A stretch of DNA of 64,000 bases from Metellina segmentata. Taxonomy: Eukaryota; Arthropoda; Arachnida; Araneae; Tetragnathidae. The notes beneath the pieces are model-generated. The model saw nothing but the letters and a program-made list of their open reading frames with translations, was not told the origin of the DNA and did not search any database. Shown in pieces: positions 32,809-44,622 of the stretch. Positions within the stretch are counted from its first letter, which is position 1, and each line of letters starts with the position of its first letter. Location of the stretch: positions 39,900,437 through 39,964,436 of the forward strand of contig OX375873.1 of assembly GCA_947359465.1 (NCBI GenBank). The letters run 5' to 3'. The translations under genes and the position numbers were made by a program.

Positions 32809-32885
32809 GGTTGGGTTTTATGACGCTAAGGCCATATTTGGCCAAGCTGCTCCCAACAATGTCATGTAAATGGACGCAAACACAT
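32809..32885 (-). mobile_element. SINE-2 tail-half fragment
   Basis: On the minus strand: 'TGTTTGCGTCCATTTACATG', 'AGCAGCTTGGCCAAATATGG', 'CCTTAGCGTCATAAAACCC' and 'AACC'. The head is missing. It abuts the hAT-like element. Confidence 0.75.
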
Positions 32886-33765
32886 AGGGAACGATCGATA
32901 TGCAAAAATGTGACTTGAAATATGCATTACAAAATCCAAAAATATGCACTAAAACCCCAAAATATGCGAAATTGCAACAACAAAAAATTTTTTATTCTTA
33001 CAAAAAGGTTAGCGAGTAGGATAAAGTGAAAATGAGCCACACTTTTACTCAGTTACACACAATTTTATTTATTAATTGCTTCACCCACTGTCCTAGCGAT
33101 CGTGGAGTGATTTGTTTTTTCCAACTCTTTACATAAATTAGGTATCGCCAGCAGGGATCAATCGTTTCATCCACATCCAGATGGGGGAATTACCTATCTC
33201 ATTTTTTATTCTTTGTGTCACCCTCTCGTACACTGGTGTAATGTAGTACTTTCTGCGTGTCGATTCAAGAGGAATTTCTTTACCTGTGTTCTTCTTCAAG
33301 AAGGCTCTAAAATGTTCATTCTCCAACTTATAAAGAGCAAAATTGGATTTCGACATTGCCTTGATCTTGGTACATCTCGTTCTTGTCCGAAGATTAGGAC
33401 GCAGACTCAAACTTTTGACGCGATGAAAGGCTGTTGAATATTTTTATTTTTTAGCGCTTTGTCTCCACTTTTTGTTTCTGAGTCAAAGTTTATTTGAATT
33501 TGACTGCTTCTGAAAACCTTCCTTCCAAACGCGCGCGCGCTAAGCAAAATTCTTTAAAAAAAATAATATAAAAAAATTTTGAAGTTTTAAAATGGAGAAA
33601 AATTGTCAAAATATGCAAAATGGTCCCAAATATGCAAAAACATGCAAAATAAATTCGGGTTTTTTTTGGTTTCTAATTGCTAAAAAAGCACTCAATAATG
33701 ATTTCTATCAACATTAGGGACTAAAAAATGACATGCAAAAGATGCAAAATCCGAGCTCTATTTAT
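32886..33765 (-). mobile_element. hAT-like element remnant with 'ATATGCAAA' subterminal repeats
   Basis: Both ends are dense in ATGCAAA/ATATGCA-type motifs (32895-32970 and 33605-33750). The right edge reads, in reverse complement, 'TAGAGCTCGGATTTTGCATC', resembling hAT terminal repeats of the CAGRGCTCG type. A transposase relic lies between them. The exact left border and an 8-bp target duplication could not be fixed. Confidence 0.65.
33060..33410 (-). pseudogene. CGGBP1-like hAT transposase fragment
   Basis: The frame from 33410 downward contains 'LENEHFRAFLKKNTGKEIPL' then 'ESTRRKYYITPVYERVTQRI' and 'KNEIGNSPIW'. This matches the N-terminal part of CGGBP1-like hAT transposases (pattern FR.FL.KYT...IP..STLRK.YV...Y......IR.EIGD..IW). 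Immediately after, a frameshift hides 'VDETIDP', the first catalytic Asp region of hAT (DET.D). Further down, in another frame (33067-33131), 'KELEKTNHSTIARTVGEAIN' corresponds to a later segment of the same protein. It is therefore internally deleted and frameshifted. The function is lost. The reading is by eye but the motif order is convincing. Confidence 0.75.
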
Positions 33766-34169
33766 AATACATAAGAAAGAATTGCAGTTTTTTTTGTATT
33801 AGTTTTCAACCTTGGCGATTAAGGGTATCGTTTAACACATTCCCTAATGGTCGCGTTAGGATGTGATGATAATTATTACCCCACCGCGTAGAAATGGGTT
33901 TTCCCCAGAAGCCGACTTTTTATAACAAATATGATTGAAAAGTGCGCCAATACCAGAATAGATTCGCGAAAGCTCAGCCAACAAATTTGCAACTTCATCA
34001 TCTATTAAAGCTTATTAGATTGCCTTTTTCTTTTTTGGGTGCGTGAAGGCCTACAGAACTATTGTCTCTGCAACTCATATTACAGTATTTTTTAATAACT
34101 AGTAAAGCTATAAATTCGAAACCACATACCTTTACAACTAGCTTCTAACCTTTCCTCCACGCCAACACT
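33766..34169. other. No recognisable feature
   Basis: Nothing recognised. Confidence 0.4.
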
Positions 34170-34174
34170 TAACA

Positions 34175-34350
34175 TATAATGCCAATTGAGGTGGAGAATA
34201 AATGTCGAGGCGCAGCTTTTCTCGCGCGAACGCGTGAGTGGCCACTGATACTTAAAGCCAAGCGCTGCCGCGTGATTGGCTCTTTAGTGTTGACGCCACA
34301 TGACGCGCTGGCGCGAGATCGGCAGCGAACGTATTCTGTAAAATCATCTC
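34175..34350. promoter_or_regulatory. CpG-rich short segment with CCAAT-type motif
   Basis: 'CTCGCGCGAACGCGTGAGTG', 'CTGCCGCGTGATTGGCTC' (reverse CCAAT) and 'GACGCGCTGGCGCGAGATCG' sit in an otherwise AT-rich area. The 60-codon frame across it has no domain. It could be a small CpG-rich promoter; there is no supporting gene. Confidence 0.25.
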
Positions 34351-34749
34351 AAAAGCTGTAAGTCTCAAAGTTTTTGGCCCTTTTTTTGAAAATTTACCGA
34401 TGGTCTACTTATATTTGGTCAAATTTTTAAATAATAGCTTACTAAAAAATATTTTTTTCGATTTTTCTTTGAAATTTTTTTTTGGGGCACACCAATTTTG
34501 CAGTTTTGGCGCCTACTATGTAAGAAAAACATCGGATTCTGATTGCTCGGTTTTCATGAAAACCATTATTAAGGATATATGTAGCCTTTATTTTAAAATT
34601 TAAATTTCTTGGCAAGATATTAAAAGTGTTTCATACTTACTAAACACATTTTGTGTTTTCGCCGATTCTTTTTTGTATCTGACCAACTAAACTTGTGCTA
34701 CTAAAATACAATGAAAGAGAAGACTGTTTTGATATTTTTAGAAATTTGT

Positions 34750-34862
34750 GACAGCTCTGGAATTACACCCAGGGCGAATCAAACCTGCGCCTCCATACAC
34801 TTCGCAGATTGCTAGCGCAGATGGTGAACCCACTGAACCACTGCGATCTATTCGATATATTT
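34750..34862 (-). mobile_element. SINE-2 head fragment
   Basis: Minus strand: 'GATCGCAGTGGTTCAGTGGG' (A-box region), 'GCGCTAGCAATCTGCGAAG', 'GGCGCAGGTTTGATTCGCCC' (box-B relic). The body is absent. Confidence 0.6.
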
Positions 34863-35239
34863 TTGAAAATATTTTTAAATGCCGCTACATTTATCGCATG
34901 CCTTTATTCCAGTTTATCATTCGGATTCTGATCATGAAGTGCCAAAAGAATTGATGTGCAGTAATCATTCCCATCTACCTAAAGAGGTTTTTTTTAATCA
35001 TTTTGGAAAATTGCCCCTGTGATGAAATTGGTATATCCCTGCATTTAATCAGTCTACCCCCATACAACATTATGGCATATGAGTACAACCGTTGACCACC
35101 TTGAAATCGCGTGGCTCAGGAACATTTTTTATAATAGACTCGGGGGTTAAAATTCTTGGCATAGTGAAATTCATAGATTCGCTCGGACTGAATAATCCTA
35201 ATATATTGACCTTCTTTTGTATGTTGTATTTAGAGTAAG

Positions 35240-35400
35240 ATGTACGTTGGCGTGGTTTGGAAAATGGAGTCCCAGCTCTGATGTTGACCACGTCATCCGA
35301 CCGTGGTTCAATCTTAAAGGCCTTGTCTTTGGATCTTTTCCTTCGGGATTGATCCTGAACCGTCACTAATTGCCCTCTGTGTTGCTACAGTGCAACGGAG
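35240..35400 (+). mobile_element. SINE-1 body fragment
   Basis: Forward: 'CGTTGGCGTGGTTTGGAAAA', 'CGTCATCCGACCGTGGTTCA', 'TTTGGATCTTTTCCTTCGGG', 'TGTGTTGCTACAGTGCAACG'. The head is lost. The reverse 98-codon frame over it is spurious. Confidence 0.8.
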
Positions 35401-36716
35401 ATTCAATTTATTATGATGTACAGAAGTTATTTTTTTTTTAAATTAATAAGCGAAAAACCTTAACTTTTCTGGATAGACCTTGTGGATGGCATGCTCTTTC
35501 CATCTAAACCACAATCATTTAAACTGATACAATGCTTAACACTAGGCACGGGAGTGTGCAATGGTGTTAATTGTTGTTCCCCACTGGAAAATTTCGATCA
35601 TGGGGTTAAGCGCAATGACACGAAAACATTTCTACACGGTAGCACCGCTTAATTATATTTCACCCCCCCCCCTTTCCAAATCCAAGTCCTCGACCGAAAA
35701 CAAGATCTAATGTTGTCGCAGATGAAAAAGTCTTTAAAAGAACGCAACATCCCTCATTTGTTGCCAGTTTTAAATTGCCCTCTTTAGTCGATCGTAGGTT
35801 GTATGCTACTCTCCCTCCGAGTTCGTTATTTTAACAAGCGCCTGGTAGTCGAAACCTCAGTAATAAAAGGCGGAAAACAAGCCCTTCCATTCAGGACGTG
35901 ACGTCACCGACAGAGGCCTGTTCTTTTCTTAGCGGGCGAGACGTTTTTCTTCGCTTCTCCCCTCCCTTCTCTTTTTGTAATGAACAGATCGTTCTTCGGC
36001 ACAAATTTTGACTCTGTGGATCCGCCTCCCTCAATTACAGACGTCTTCTTGGAAGGAGTTGAGTTGGGTTTTTTATTTTCAATTCGCTTTTGCTCTCTTC
36101 CAACTCTATTTTTCCCCTACTGTGTGAGAAGGCTTTGAATAATTAATCTACTCGCGATGGAAGAATATTTTGTTTCTGTGGGAGGTTTTTCTTTGTGTCC
36201 CTTTCCTTTTTTCCGAAGATTCATCTTCATGGCTTGGTCTGTGGACTTTTTCCGGGTGTCTTTCCTGTTATGTGATAGGCTTTTTTTTTGTCGATGTGAT
36301 TTATTGGAGCTGCCTTTTGTTATCAAAAAAGCTTTATTTTCATATCAGAAGCCAGGCCGTTTCTGGCGATAGCTGTGTAGATTCATCATAATAATGACGA
36401 AGCTCGTAGGCTTAAATATTTTGTGGAAAAAGCTGCATCGGAATAATCTGCTGTGCTGATGGTTTAATTTTTATGTAGCATTACTTTTTTTTATTAATTC
36501 GCCGAATTTATATCATGCAGGTGCATACGTAAACTTGATATATGTACTTTAATACTAACACTAGCGTTTACCTGCTAAAATTTTAGCAAGATATGTGAAG
36601 CAAGAATGCGATTTGTACTGTCTGTATTTTATAAATATTTGTATATTTATATTGTAATGAATAAAAATGCCTTTTAATAATACAAAAATTCCCACTGGAA
36701 TCAAAACAAATTAAAA
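35401..36716. other. No recognisable gene; pyrimidine-rich stretch
   Basis: A TGACGTCA palindrome occurs at about 35896-35905 ('GGACGTGACGTCACCGAC'), then a CT-rich region 35940-36120. Overlapping 60-73 codon frames at 36117-36391 show no domain. Confidence 0.4.
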
Positions 36717-36860
36717 GCGTTTTCTGTCCAGCTAAACGTAAGTGCCGTAGTGAGTGTTTTTGTTGAGGAGCCTGCTTCCTGTACGTATTCCGGACGTTAC
36801 TTCACACTTGGCTTGTTTTTTAAATACTGCTCCGCACAATGCTCGCTTACGCTCGCCAAC
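36717..36860 (+). repeat. Dispersed repeat, family D (second copy)
   Basis: 'TTTTCTGTCCAGCTAAACGT', 'AAGTGCCGTAGTGAGTGTT', 'CCTGTACGTATTCCGGACGT' and 'CACTTGGCTTGTTTTTTAAA' parallel 3940-4135 and 61090-61245. Confidence 0.65.
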
Positions 36861-37639
36861 CCGTCTATTTTTCAAAGAAAATAATAATTTATTCATCATT
36901 TTAAAAGAGACTTACAACACTGATAGATGTATTAGAATTTGAATTGGTCATTTTATCTTTTTTTCTTCTCATTCATGCTGACTTGATTAAATCCAAGTAA
37001 TTTTCTGGTGCGTGTTAATGAGAGGTGTAAGCGATTGTTGAATGAGGAAAGAACGGTTTTATGAAATTCAATTGTTAAGACTTGCAGAAAACGATTTTTA
37101 AAAATATTTGGAACAGTAATTTATTTTTGTGGTATTATAATAGGTTATTTGTTTTTTATATCTTTTTATGTAAACTTAGGAACAGACAGAGCTAAGTGTT
37201 TTCTAGTTACAGATCTGTGTTATTCGTGTGTGGTTCCTTTTACTCTTCGTCATATTTTTGTCGAATGTTCAGTTTTAAGTACCCATGCCATTACTTTTTA
37301 AATATTTCCACTTTTAAACTTGCAAGATTTGGCAAGGGAAAATCCTTATCGAAATCTTTAAAAATTTGTCATTGCATTACATTTTTAAATCCCATATAGA
37401 GTTTTTATATGTCATGCTTTTAAACTGCATCATTTCATCCATTTCTTTACGTTCGAGTCATCAAAACTTTTAAACTATTTTTTAATATTTTTATATTGCT
37501 GACGACAGTAATGTTTTATATTCCCTGTTTATTCGTCTGATTAAACGTTTTAATGGGTCCCCTAATGGTTTATATGTTTTAAGTAATACTTGTTTCGAAA
37601 CCTACTCTTTATTTGTAGATTCAACTTTCGTTAGAGTGT
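36861..37639. other. No recognisable feature
   Basis: AT-rich; nothing recognised. Confidence 0.4.
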
Positions 37640-37735
37640 TTTATTTTCTTCTACTGGACCATATTTTATCTTGTGTCTCGCGTAATCTGTTTAGTTTTGA
37701 ACCTTGCGCCAAAAAAATTACAGAATTGTACTATT
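37640..37735 (+). mobile_element. SINE-2/LINE tail fragment
   Basis: 'CTACTGGACCATATTTTATC', 'TTGTGTCTCGCGTAATCTG', 'TTGAACCTTGCGCCAAAAAAA'. It shares the CCTTGCGCC tail of 18050-18160 and 28680-28775. Confidence 0.55.
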
Positions 37736-39099
37736 ATTTAAACTGTACGAAACTGAACAACATAAAAGTATGAGTCCTTCCAAGCCAAACTAAAATGAAT
37801 TCAACTCTGAAACTGCTAGATGACGGAGCAGATATACTCCTGATTACTTTTTGCTGTGTTGACCATTCCCTACTTTTCCTTTTGGAGACGGTTTAGGACA
37901 TAAATCCTCACACGACGAGTTTCTGATAAAGTGCTAACCTGATGCCTTCTGGAGATTAAGCGGCTTTCTCCTTTGACCAGTCTATTCTGATGCCGTTCTT
38001 TTCCCTTGGCTAGGAACTCTGAGGGAGCGTAAAGAATTCCTTCCATTTCCTGTTTGTTAAGTGACGAAAACTAGGGTTCAAAAATGTAAAAAACCAGGGA
38101 TTTGTGAGAATTACCGCAATTAAATCCTAACCGATTTTCTTAAAAAGTTTTCTTTTGCTTTGTATTTTTAAGATCCTACTTCAAAGGTCAATTTATACGA
38201 CGAAAGTAGCTGCAAATGGTGTGAAGCGCCGCCTAAACTTAATATGGACGACAATTATCAGTTAGGAAATGCCCCTCTCGAATAGTGATTCTCTAATTTT
38301 GTGTTTTTATGATTTATATGGAAAAAGGTTCCACGGTTAAGAAGCATCCGTTTTCTTTTGGAGGTTTATATATTTACTGTCTGTATACCACCAGAAGTGA
38401 TTCCGGCTCAAAGATTACAAAGCCACAGCGAAACACATTATCCAGTTATTTATGTTTACTTTATAATGGCGCGTTTGTGTTGAAAATACACTCGTGTATT
38501 TTCTATCACGTCATGACTTATAGTCATTTTTATCTTTCTAGACATACGATGTTCAAAATGTGCGTGTTTCAACAATGATACTATTTATGATCAAATGCGC
38601 TTCGCTGATAAGATGAAAGAACTTATTTTCGAAGATTGTGCAGGGAATTAAGACCTGTTTATTCTCCTTTTGTTCATTGATTATTAAAAAAAATGCTTTA
38701 TGCTTGTTTGGACAACAATTCGAACAAAAAAATCATTTCCAGGAAAGAATATTCTAAGTAGCGCTTTCCAGATAAACTAAACAATCGAATCTACATTTTT
38801 GCAAACAAATGGTTACACCAGTTGTGTGGACGTTTTCAAGGAAATGAGAAAATCAGTCTCTGAGTGGCTGATTTGGAAGAGCTTTGCATAATGTTCTAGA
38901 GGTGACAATGCTCAAAACCTGTTCTACTTTAGTACTTATAATCAAATCACTTATTGGTAATGATCGAAATTATGTCCCGTTGATTGTGAATAATTTAGAT
39001 ATGTTTATTCTTTATTTTCCATAAAAGTCTACATTTTTATTTGCTTAACAGTTCCAACAGTTCAAGTTTCCAAGAAAGTATGGTATCGCCGTAGTATTA
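37736..39099. other. No recognisable feature
   Basis: An 89-codon frame at 38309-38578 lacks a domain. Nothing else recognised. Confidence 0.4.
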
Positions 39100-39100
39100 A

Positions 39101-39262
39101 CATAGTGTAGGCAAGGTCGAATTATCCAGAACTTCGAGGTACACTTCAGCTTTCATGGTACCAGTTACACAAAGCAATGGGCCGAGTCCTAACCAGGAAG
39201 AACAACCCCACACTATGATGGATCCTCCTCCGAATTTGTGGTGTCCAAATACTTTTTCCATA
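39101..39262 (-). pseudogene. Tc1-like transposase fragment
   Basis: Read on the minus strand without a start codon: 'KVFGHHKFGGGSIMVWGCSS' then 'WLGLGPLLCVTGTMKAEVYL' and 'EVLDNSTLPTLC', followed by a stop. It matches the segment between the first and second catalytic Asp of Tc1/Tc3 transposases (pattern V.VKFGGGS.MVWGCFS..G.GPL..V.GTM.A..Y...L). Both flanking catalytic regions are missing. An isolated fossil. Confidence 0.85.
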
Positions 39263-41769
39263 TAGTGTATATATAAAATACAGTTTGAAAACTTTTGAAG
39301 TCAGTTGTTGATTTCACCCTCTAAAACTGGGCCCACCGAAACATTCCTTCATTTGAAATGCTGTACAATTCCAGCCGAGTTTTTCAGTTGAGCAATTTTA
39401 TTATAACCAGTCTAGCTCCGAAAAACCAGCCTCGGACATAAATAATCCATCATTCGACTGTCGAGTAGTATTTAAATCGAACATTCTTCGCGCGAAATTT
39501 AACGACTAACATTTTCGAAAACAAAAAACGATTATCTTTAGTTCCATTACGGATAAAAGTAAATGGCATTCGAACTTTTCTCGTGTTTTGCGTAAAAAGC
39601 CACTGCCTTGCGAAAATGTACTGTCAGAACATATTGTCTTCGGATTAATGTTACATAGGATGATAAATTAAACGGTTCTTCTACTGTGCCGAGTTTAAAA
39701 AGGTTCCAGAATATAAAGTTTTACCTTCCACTTTTGAATCTACCCGGAATTCGCTTCTGTCGCAAGGAATTTTCCTCCCCAGTTCATTCGTCCATGTACG
39801 TTTTCCCATCTCTTTTCAATGGCGGCAGTTCACCCAATCCCTCAGACAATCGGAACAATGTTTCCCTAACTCTCGTTTTGTATTTTAAATCAAATGATCG
39901 AATCACGTGAGGCGAATGTTTTGCGTGACTTGATGCCGTTCGCGTTGTTTTGGCTCCGGTGAATTTTGCATGCAAAAATTCGCTGGGATGCGGTTGTGTT
40001 CGGAATCTTTCGCGCCTTTAAATAAGGTATTGGGAATGTGGGGAGTCTTTCACGTTTTGAGTTTGTATTGAAGATTCCGTATTTTGTGTGATTAAAATTG
40101 GATCAAAACAAACACTTCGAAACTTAAATGGTGGAATGTATAGGTGATTTTTCAATATGGGTTGCGAATTCCGTCGGTAAATTACCGGCTTTTCCACTGC
40201 CGGTAAATTTCCCGTGGTGTTGCTCCAGTTATTTCCTACCTACTCACCAATTTGGCCAAACCACAAAATCAAACAGGATCGAATCCGAACTGTTGCCAGC
40301 TGCACCGATAGTATCAGCTCTAACCAGTCTGGGAAACAAACCATTGAATAAAGTGTTGATCGTCACACACAATTTGATCGATAACGGAATACGGAAATTT
40401 TGTGTTTTGGATTCAAGACAGCTTTTCAAATGTAGTTTCAGTGCAGTTTAAAACCTCAATTCTAAAATGTACATTTGGCCATCGTCCATTGTCGAGGAAT
40501 TCGGTTGAATGGGCGAAAGGCCAAACAGTTTAACCCAGCCGGCGGTCCATTTAGAATTTTGTTTATTCTCGTATTTATTGGTCTCTGGTCTACTATTTTT
40601 TTGTGTGAAAGCAACCCAATGCAATTTCAGATGTGCTGAACACAAAGTCATTTTTAAATTATGGGGTTTGAATAATAAAATGGCGATCGCGCCATTTAGA
40701 GTATTCTGTGTAGGATAAGATCATTCTTCCGTATGGAAATTGCATACACAGATAAAAGTAATGAAGTGCCATAAATTATCGATAAAGCACTCACGTGTAG
40801 GAAAATAATGAAGATAAGACTGCCACATAAATTAATCCCCCAAAAAACATGTTGTAACTGAATTAAATGGTAAGCAGAGAATTTAATAAATATTTGCTTC
40901 CATTGGAAAATGATTTATCATTGCTGGGGCGAATGTACTCTTGGTTATAAAAATTATACTGGGTTATTCTCAAATAGAGATTGTTTTATGGATTCAACAA
41001 TCCGTTTATGTACTTTTATCAGCCGCTGAAAATAAATATTGGACTTCGTCGAATAATAGATTTCCGAACGGAATTAAAGGGTTTCATAAACTCGTATTCT
41101 TTAAGCAATCAATATCCACTCAAATGTTTGTCGCGTTTTGTGTAATCAATTCTGTGAAGAGTCCCTCGATTGAATCAGATGGTACACTGCTAAAAAACAA
41201 TTTAATTTAAGGAACTCGTCAAACTTTAACGAATCGCCGAAGGTATTTATCTTCTGTATTGCTAAAATTACTTTTGTGAATGACGTTTGAACAGACCGCT
41301 TCTGAAACGGAAATAAATATTCAGTACATATAGTTTATTAAAACAGCTATTTTTCTTGAAAAAAAATATTCTGTACCTCAAAGAAAAGTAGATGTCATCG
41401 CTGTTCGTGTAGGATGATAAAATTTAATCAGATTAGACTGATCAGAAAGTAGTAAACCTAATTAAGCATGTCTAGGTACTTTAATTCTCACTGTCTGCTT
41501 TAGTATTCAGTATCGAAGGAAGACTCAAAAAGTAATGATCGAAGTTTAGTTGCATTTTATATAACATTTCTGTTGTAATTCAGTTTTTGTTCTTGAAAGT
41601 ATACCTTGCACAGTAATTATAAATAGAATGCAAGCATAACATTTTCTTTTCTCATCGAGGTGTGTACTTTCATCACTAAATTGCATGAAATAAAGCATCA
41701 AAATTTTGGAGAATCGTTATAACTTTGAAGACAAAAACCCATAAAGTTTTTTAAATCGGTAAAAAAAAA
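39263..41769. other. No recognisable gene; one octamer-like palindrome
   Basis: The segment 39780-40050 is somewhat CpG-richer and contains TTTTGCATGCAAAA (39964-39977), a perfect palindrome resembling POU/octamer sites. A 107-codon forward frame (40128-40451) and an 89-codon frame (40941-41210) show no recognisable domain. Near 40179-40210 a short imperfect hairpin (AAATTACCGGC..GCCGGTAAATTT) is present. Confidence 0.4.
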
Positions 41770-43270
41770 AAATTCCGCCTAACACCGCCGTTTCTGCTTT
41801 GTGTGAGCATCTTCTTTCCTGTGTTGGAGTCTAGGGACAATTTCTTAAGAGTTCATTCATCTGGCGCTCAATGAACTCAAACTAGGCAAAAGCGTATAAG
41901 TAAGAAGCACAGATAAAAGAGGTAATAAGAATCGACAAATTATATAAAAATTTTAACAGGCCTTAGTTGTTTTGTTGAATGGACTGATGCATCATATAAT
42001 GCGACAACCACACAAGCCAGTAACTTAAGAATACTAGAAGACTCTTTATATGGGTAAAATAATCATTTTTCAACTTGCACCCAGTGCCTACCCGCTCTTG
42101 CATCACTTGAGCATATTCTTTCCTGGTTTGGAGTCACTAAGGAGGATTTCTTAAAAGTCCGATGCTAGTCTCAATGAACTCTAGGCTAACGGTCTTTTGG
42201 ATCTGGTCCTTCTCAGACTTGATCAAATGGGATGAGTGAGAAACACAGATACAAAATAGATACCAAGAACCGAAGAGTACCATAAATCTTTAATAGACCT
42301 TAGTTTGTTACGCAGCACATGTTGCCGACAACCACAAAAGCCATAATTAAAGTATCCCAAAACACTATTGGCAAAAATTGAATTTTGAACTTTGCACCCA
42401 CACACTTCAAAGATAAAGAAGAAGCATAGATTAAATAGATAACAGGAGCCGATAGTTTCTATAAAATTTAATAGGCCTCACACACAGTTAGTTAAATGAA
42501 TCAACGGATCGCATGTTGAAGACCTCCACAAAAGCCAGCAATTCCAGAATCCCAGGAGACTATATTGGCAAAAATTGAATTTTAAACTTCGGGCCCACAT
42601 AGTACAACGCCGCTTCTGTTTCATCCGATCACCGCATTTCCTGTGTTGGAATCACTTGGAATAATTTCTCAAAAACTCCGGTGCGTGTTCTCAATTGCTA
42701 ACAGTCTTTCGAACCTGGTCCATCTTTAACTAGGTCAAATAAGATAAGTAAGAAGAAGCATAGATTAAATAGATAACAAGAGCCAAGCAGTTCTATAAAA
42801 TTTAATAGGCCTCAGATTGTTAAATGAATCAACGCATCGCATGTTGTCGACCACCATAAAAGCCAGCAATTCAAGAATCCTAGGAGACTATATTGGTAAA
42901 AATTGAATTTTAAACTTTGGGTCCCACACAGTACAACGCCCCTTCTGCTTCATCTGAGCATCGCCTTTCCTGTGTTGGAGTCATCAGGAAGGATTTCCCA
43001 AAAAGGTTGCTGCTGTCTCTCAATTGTTAACAGTCTTTTGGACCAGGTCCATCTCAGACTAGGCCAAATAAGATAACGAAGAAGCGAACATAAAGTAGAT
43101 AACAAGAACCGAGTAGTTCTATAAAATTTAATAGGCCTCGGTTTGTTGTGTTTGTTAAATGAATCGACCATCGCATATTGCCGACTGCCACAAAGGCCAG
43201 CAACTCGAGAACCACCGAAGACTTGCTCCACTGTGGCCCTCACCGCCTGGGGTCTCGTTAGCATAATGTT
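41770..43270 (+). repeat. Degenerate tandem array, ~300-330-bp unit
   Basis: About five units, one partial. The phrase (T)TTCCTG(T/G)(G/T)TTGGA(G/A)TCA recurs near 41816, 42120, 42638 and 42966. Each full unit also has 'AGTC(T)TTT(C/G)GA(C/T)C..GGTCC', 'AG(A)TAACAAGA(A/G)CC', 'TATAAAATTTAATAGGCCT', 'TTAAATGAATC(A/G)AC', 'CGCAT(G/A)TTG.CGAC..CCA', 'AAAAATTGAATTTTAAACTT'. The middle unit (about 42396-42592) lacks its first half. The reverse 104-codon frame at 42950-43264 reads across one unit and is not conserved in the others. Confidence 0.88.
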
Positions 43271-44170
43271 TCTCTGCAGTTATTTAGCGGGGAGTGCGAT
43301 CTCTTCATTTTTAGAACTGAGGAATTTTAAGTGGAAATTAGCTCTCATTTATATTACTTAAGGCGCGTCAGGTGATTTATCGAGAGCAACGACGACGAGA
43401 CGCGCATTTTTACGCAGGTGGGTGTTGGAATTCTTTCATTGTCCCCCAACCTGTTACAAATCTCGGCGGAGAAAAAGAATCCGAGTGTTTATTTCTCTAA
43501 GGGAAGCGCTGCGGTTCTTGAAAGAAAACCACATCGATTTCTTTGCGAACCGGCTAATTGCAATCTATGTTTCGCACACGAGATTAACGTATATTTTTCA
43601 ATCCTCATTTGGGTTTTTTTCGTCCGTAAATTGGAAAGTATCAGATTAATGGTGGGCCTCGCATGAGATTTTATAATCCTCTGGGCTACTTGATGCATGT
43701 GTGGAGGCTAATAATTATCTTTCTGGTGTCGTCATTAATGATGGTATAGAGCATTGTTATAATCGCGATTTGGAATAAACTTTTGTTTGATCGTTATTAT
43801 CAATGACAGTTTATCGCGTTTGTCTTTACTCGAGACTCATTTGAGAGTTGTGAAAATAAAATAAACTTTTAAAATTCGCTTCGTGATCGTTCATTACCTG
43901 TCGGTGTCTATACGAATGGATTTAAATGCGTTTCTTTTGTATTCAGATTTCAGTATCAGATTATTAAGGTGAACTGTATGATTATGTTGAGCTTCTTTCT
44001 TCGCTATGCAAACTATGTGTCTGGAAAATAGCGTTAGTACTTTAAAAATATAATTTTATTTTTGCATTTTTTAAATATTTAACGTATTTATAATATTTTT
44101 TTTTTGTACATTGCATAGCGAATTGTCCCCCGCCCCCTGTAAGAGTCTAAAGCCAAATTTCCATCACAAT
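43271..44170. other. No recognisable gene
   Basis: The area 43360-43430 has a few CpG-rich words ('GACGACGAGACGCGCA'). Overlapping 70-80 codon frames at 43418-43698 have no domain. Confidence 0.4.
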
Positions 44171-44173
44171 TTG

Positions 44174-44234
44174 GGTTAAGGTGTTTAGAGCGGAAGGTTC
44201 CTGATTCGAATCCGGGTCCGGGCATGGATATTTG
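44174..44234 (+). mobile_element. SINE-1 head interrupted by satellite-family copy
   Basis: 'TTGGGTTAAGGTGTTTAGAG' followed by a perfect box B 'GATTCGAATCCGGGTCCGG' and 'GCATGGATATTTGT' is the 5' part of a type-A SINE-1. It stops where a copy of the 4.2-kb satellite family begins. Confidence 0.85.
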
Positions 44235-44350
44235 TCGCGCCAATAAATAATTTAAACTACGGCCGTTACAGCAGTTGTACCTTAAAAGTGATTAGTATCG
44301 AGCCAAGAAAGAATCGCTTTTGTTATAACTATTGCCTTTATCAAAAGTTA
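44235..44350 (+). repeat. Solo satellite-family copy inside SINE debris
   Basis: 'AATTTAAACTACGGCCGTTA', 'CAGCAGTTGTACCTTAAAAG', 'GAGCCAAGAAAGAATCGC', 'TTGTTATAACTATTGCC' match the 4185-5095 monomers. Confidence 0.87.
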
Positions 44351-44403
44351 AGTCTCCAAAACGGCGATAAAGAACACTTTTAAGGTAATCCAGATCCATA
44401 GAG

Positions 44404-44588
44404 GAGAGCCGACCCACCGGTCTGTTGATTAAGGTGTTAGCCTCTGGATCGGAAGTTTGGAAAGTGGGGTGCCAGCTCAATGTGTTGATTCGTCATCTGA
44501 CCGTTGTTCAAAATTACGAAGTATCGTCCTCGGATCTTTCCCTTAAGGGATTGATCACGGACCGTCGTCAATAGCCGTTGCGTTGCTC

Positions 44589-44622
<34 letters not shown>

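Noticed and set aside
36117..36391. Three overlapping 69-73-codon frames near 36.2 kb
   Set aside because: They read a pyrimidine-rich stretch in several frames; no domain and no conservation evidence.
42950..43264. 104-codon reverse ORF
   Set aside because: It spans one unit of the ~320-bp tandem array and is not kept open in the other units.
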